This document shows, piece after piece, positions 20,344-21,517 of a DNA stretch of 21,517 bases (the first letter of the stretch is position 1; each line of letters opens with the position of its first letter). Under the pieces are notes generated by a model, which saw only the letters and a program-made list of their open reading frames with translations, had not been told where the DNA came from and searched no databases. The DNA is from Smittium mucronatum (Eukaryota > Kickxellomycota > Harpellomycetes > Harpellales > Legeriomycetaceae): assembly GCA_001953115.1 (NCBI GenBank), contig LSSL01000597.1:1-21517 (forward strand). The letters run 5' to 3'. A program made the position numbers and the translations under genes.

Positions 20344-21406
20344 ACAAAGATTATACCAGATCAAAAAAGAATAAAGTCTCCGCTTTCGGAAAACAAGGAC
20401 TGACTCTTGATAGCTTGGAGGATCTGCGGCGTTTCCTCGGAGCTCAAGGTCTCGAAAATTATGCCTTTGATTTTATTATTTCCAACGGAAGACGTTTCAA
20501 GCGTAGCTACAGATACACCTCTATCCAGCAACGGTTTCTAGGCTTGCGAATCTCAAATTAAATAAACACTAAACTTTAGGAAACACATATAATCAACTAT
20601 CTGGCGGAAATATACATAGTGGAAAAACTTAAATCAGGCTCCATAAAAACATTCAAATCTGCTCTAGTATAATTAGTGGAAAATCCTACCGAGCTGTCAA
20701 ATAATCCAATGATCTCCGAGTTTACAAGGAAATCGGAAGATAATTCGATTAGATCTTTTGTTAGGCATATTATAGATATCACCCCGTTTTGGATCGTTTC
20801 AAATAATGAGGACCTTTAATCAGCCTCTCTATCAAGAATCTTACCGCTAAGCTATGCTGTATTTTATCAGTAATTTGATTTCTTAGAGCCAATCATATTG
20901 AAAAAATAGATGAAGTACGCAGCAAGATTGTAGCAGGAATACTTCATCTAGTTATAGTGGCATCAAAAGAAAAACGCGGTGGATCTCCAATTGAAAAGTC
21001 CTGCCAAATAAGTCCACGAAAAGATCCTATTCTGTGCCATGTATTTTCATACTCTGTTTATATCAAAAAGGTAGCTTCCAGCCTTTGCCCAACCCCCCAT
21101 GCTAATAATAACAAACGGATTTTTAATAGATTGTTGAGATTTATTAAATATAGTTCAATAACACTGTCAGTAGATAGCATTTCTCAACATATCCAATCGA
21201 TAGCTGTACTAATTCACCGCGACTCAGACACACCCATGCCTAAGGGTAGAGCCATCGGTGCTACACTGGCCTCCAAATCTGGATTATATTCAGATGAAAT
21301 ATTTTCGCAAGCATTTTTGTCTAACTATTCCATATTCGATATCTATTATCTACCAACAAGAAATTCTCAGAATAACTTGACTGAGTTGACATTAAATTTG
21401 ATGTAA
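20310..21406 (+). pseudogene. Tyrosine recombinase relic of the DIRS-like element
   Basis: The N-terminal part lies in frame 0: SLEDLRRFLGAQGLENYAF, KRSYRYTSIQQRFLGLRIS, then YLAEIYIVEKLKSGSIKTF and MISEFTRKSEDNSIRSFVR, with stops at 20559, 20577 and near 20670. Around 20780 the reading moves to the frame ending at 21406: VLDRF, stops at 20804, 20807 and 20876, then FLRANHIEKID with the expected first catalytic Arg (20885-20887), KEKRGGSPIEKSCQISP, PKGRAIGATLASKSG with the second Arg region (21248-21250), and DIYYL with the candidate nucleophile Tyr (21344-21349). The order R, (H)xxR, Y fits DIRS-type recombinases; the box II His is not obvious. The N terminus overlaps the end of RT-RH in another frame, as is common in these elements. 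The start is uncertain. Confidence 0.75.
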
Positions 21407-21504
21407 CTTAATATGTCTCCTTCCAGAGGTATAATGTTAGAATTAATCGAGCTCTTTAGAGTGAAGATTTATTCATATTATACGAGGGGAGGAGTGTATT
21501 AAGT
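21407..21504 (-). repeat. Right inverted terminal repeat of the DIRS-like element
   Basis: It begins on the base after the recombinase stop codon with CTTAATATGTCTCC and runs outward. The inner 29 bp pair with 17547-17575 in inverted orientation (23/29). Weaker gapped similarity extends to about 21501. The internal complementary region expected between the recombinase and this repeat is not visible. Confidence 0.65.
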
Positions 21505-21517
21505 CCCCCCCCCCCCC
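21505..21517 (+). repeat. Terminal poly-C run (13 C)
   Basis: Thirteen C close the window right after the inverted repeat. It could be the true outer end of the element, or an assembly edge effect at a contig end. The left inverted repeat has no matching G run. Confidence 0.85.

Larger units (their letters stand above)
17486..21517 (+). mobile_element. Decayed DIRS-like tyrosine-recombinase retrotransposon
   Basis: The order is left inverted terminal repeat, Gag-like relic, RT-RNase H relic, overlapping tyrosine recombinase relic, right inverted terminal repeat. This is the order of DIRS-order elements, which integrate with a tyrosine recombinase rather than a DDE integrase and lack long direct LTRs. 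GC content and codon appearance differ sharply from the surrounding AT-rich DNA. Gag and RT-RH share one frame (position modulo 3 = 1) with about nineteen stop codons; the recombinase sits in two other frames. The inner ends of the inverted repeats match at 23 of 29 positions. The right copy is followed by a C run that ends the window, so the true right border may lie outside. The copy cannot be autonomous. Confidence 0.85.

Overview
The window comes from a eukaryote, most likely a fungus. It has a GPI-anchored GH72 (GAS/GEL family) cell-wall protein, a lipin/phosphatidate phosphatase gene split by six short GT...AG introns, and a decayed DIRS-like tyrosine-recombinase retrotransposon. The DNA between genes is extremely AT-rich while the exons are clearly richer in GC. 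This mix, with long gene-poor gaps, fits a low-GC early-diverging fungus such as a Harpellales gut fungus (Smittium-like). That assignment is inference, not read directly from a marker gene.

Layout. Positions 1-498 hold a foldback-like structure: five copies of a 22-bp unit in one orientation, a 191-bp spacer with nested inverted repeats, then nine copies in the opposite orientation. Positions 499-4589 are AT-rich with no convincing gene, only a few small repeats and hairpins. Positions 4590-6314 (minus strand) encode an intact 574-aa secreted GH72 + CBM43 protein with a GPI signal; the residue expected to be the catalytic nucleophile is Ala instead of Glu. Positions 6315-9790 are another gap with small microsatellites. 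Positions 9791-13686 (plus strand) encode a 1094-aa lipin (PAH1/SMP2/Ned1 type) in seven exons, with an intact DxDGT catalytic motif. Positions 13687-17485 are a third gap with unassigned GC-richer islands that look like fossil coding sequence. From about 17486 to the window end lies a nearly complete but dead DIRS-like element (Gag, RT-RNase H, tyrosine recombinase) bounded by diverged inverted terminal repeats and ending in a 13-base C run.

The two host genes do not form a pathway: one acts in or at the cell wall, the other at the nuclear/ER membrane and lipid droplets in glycerolipid synthesis. The retroelement carries about twenty in-frame stops and several frameshifts. The most interesting points are the GH72 protein without its nucleophile, the foldback-like satellite structure, and the DIRS relic with recognisable inverted ends. 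I did not find a clear candidate for a wholly new system.
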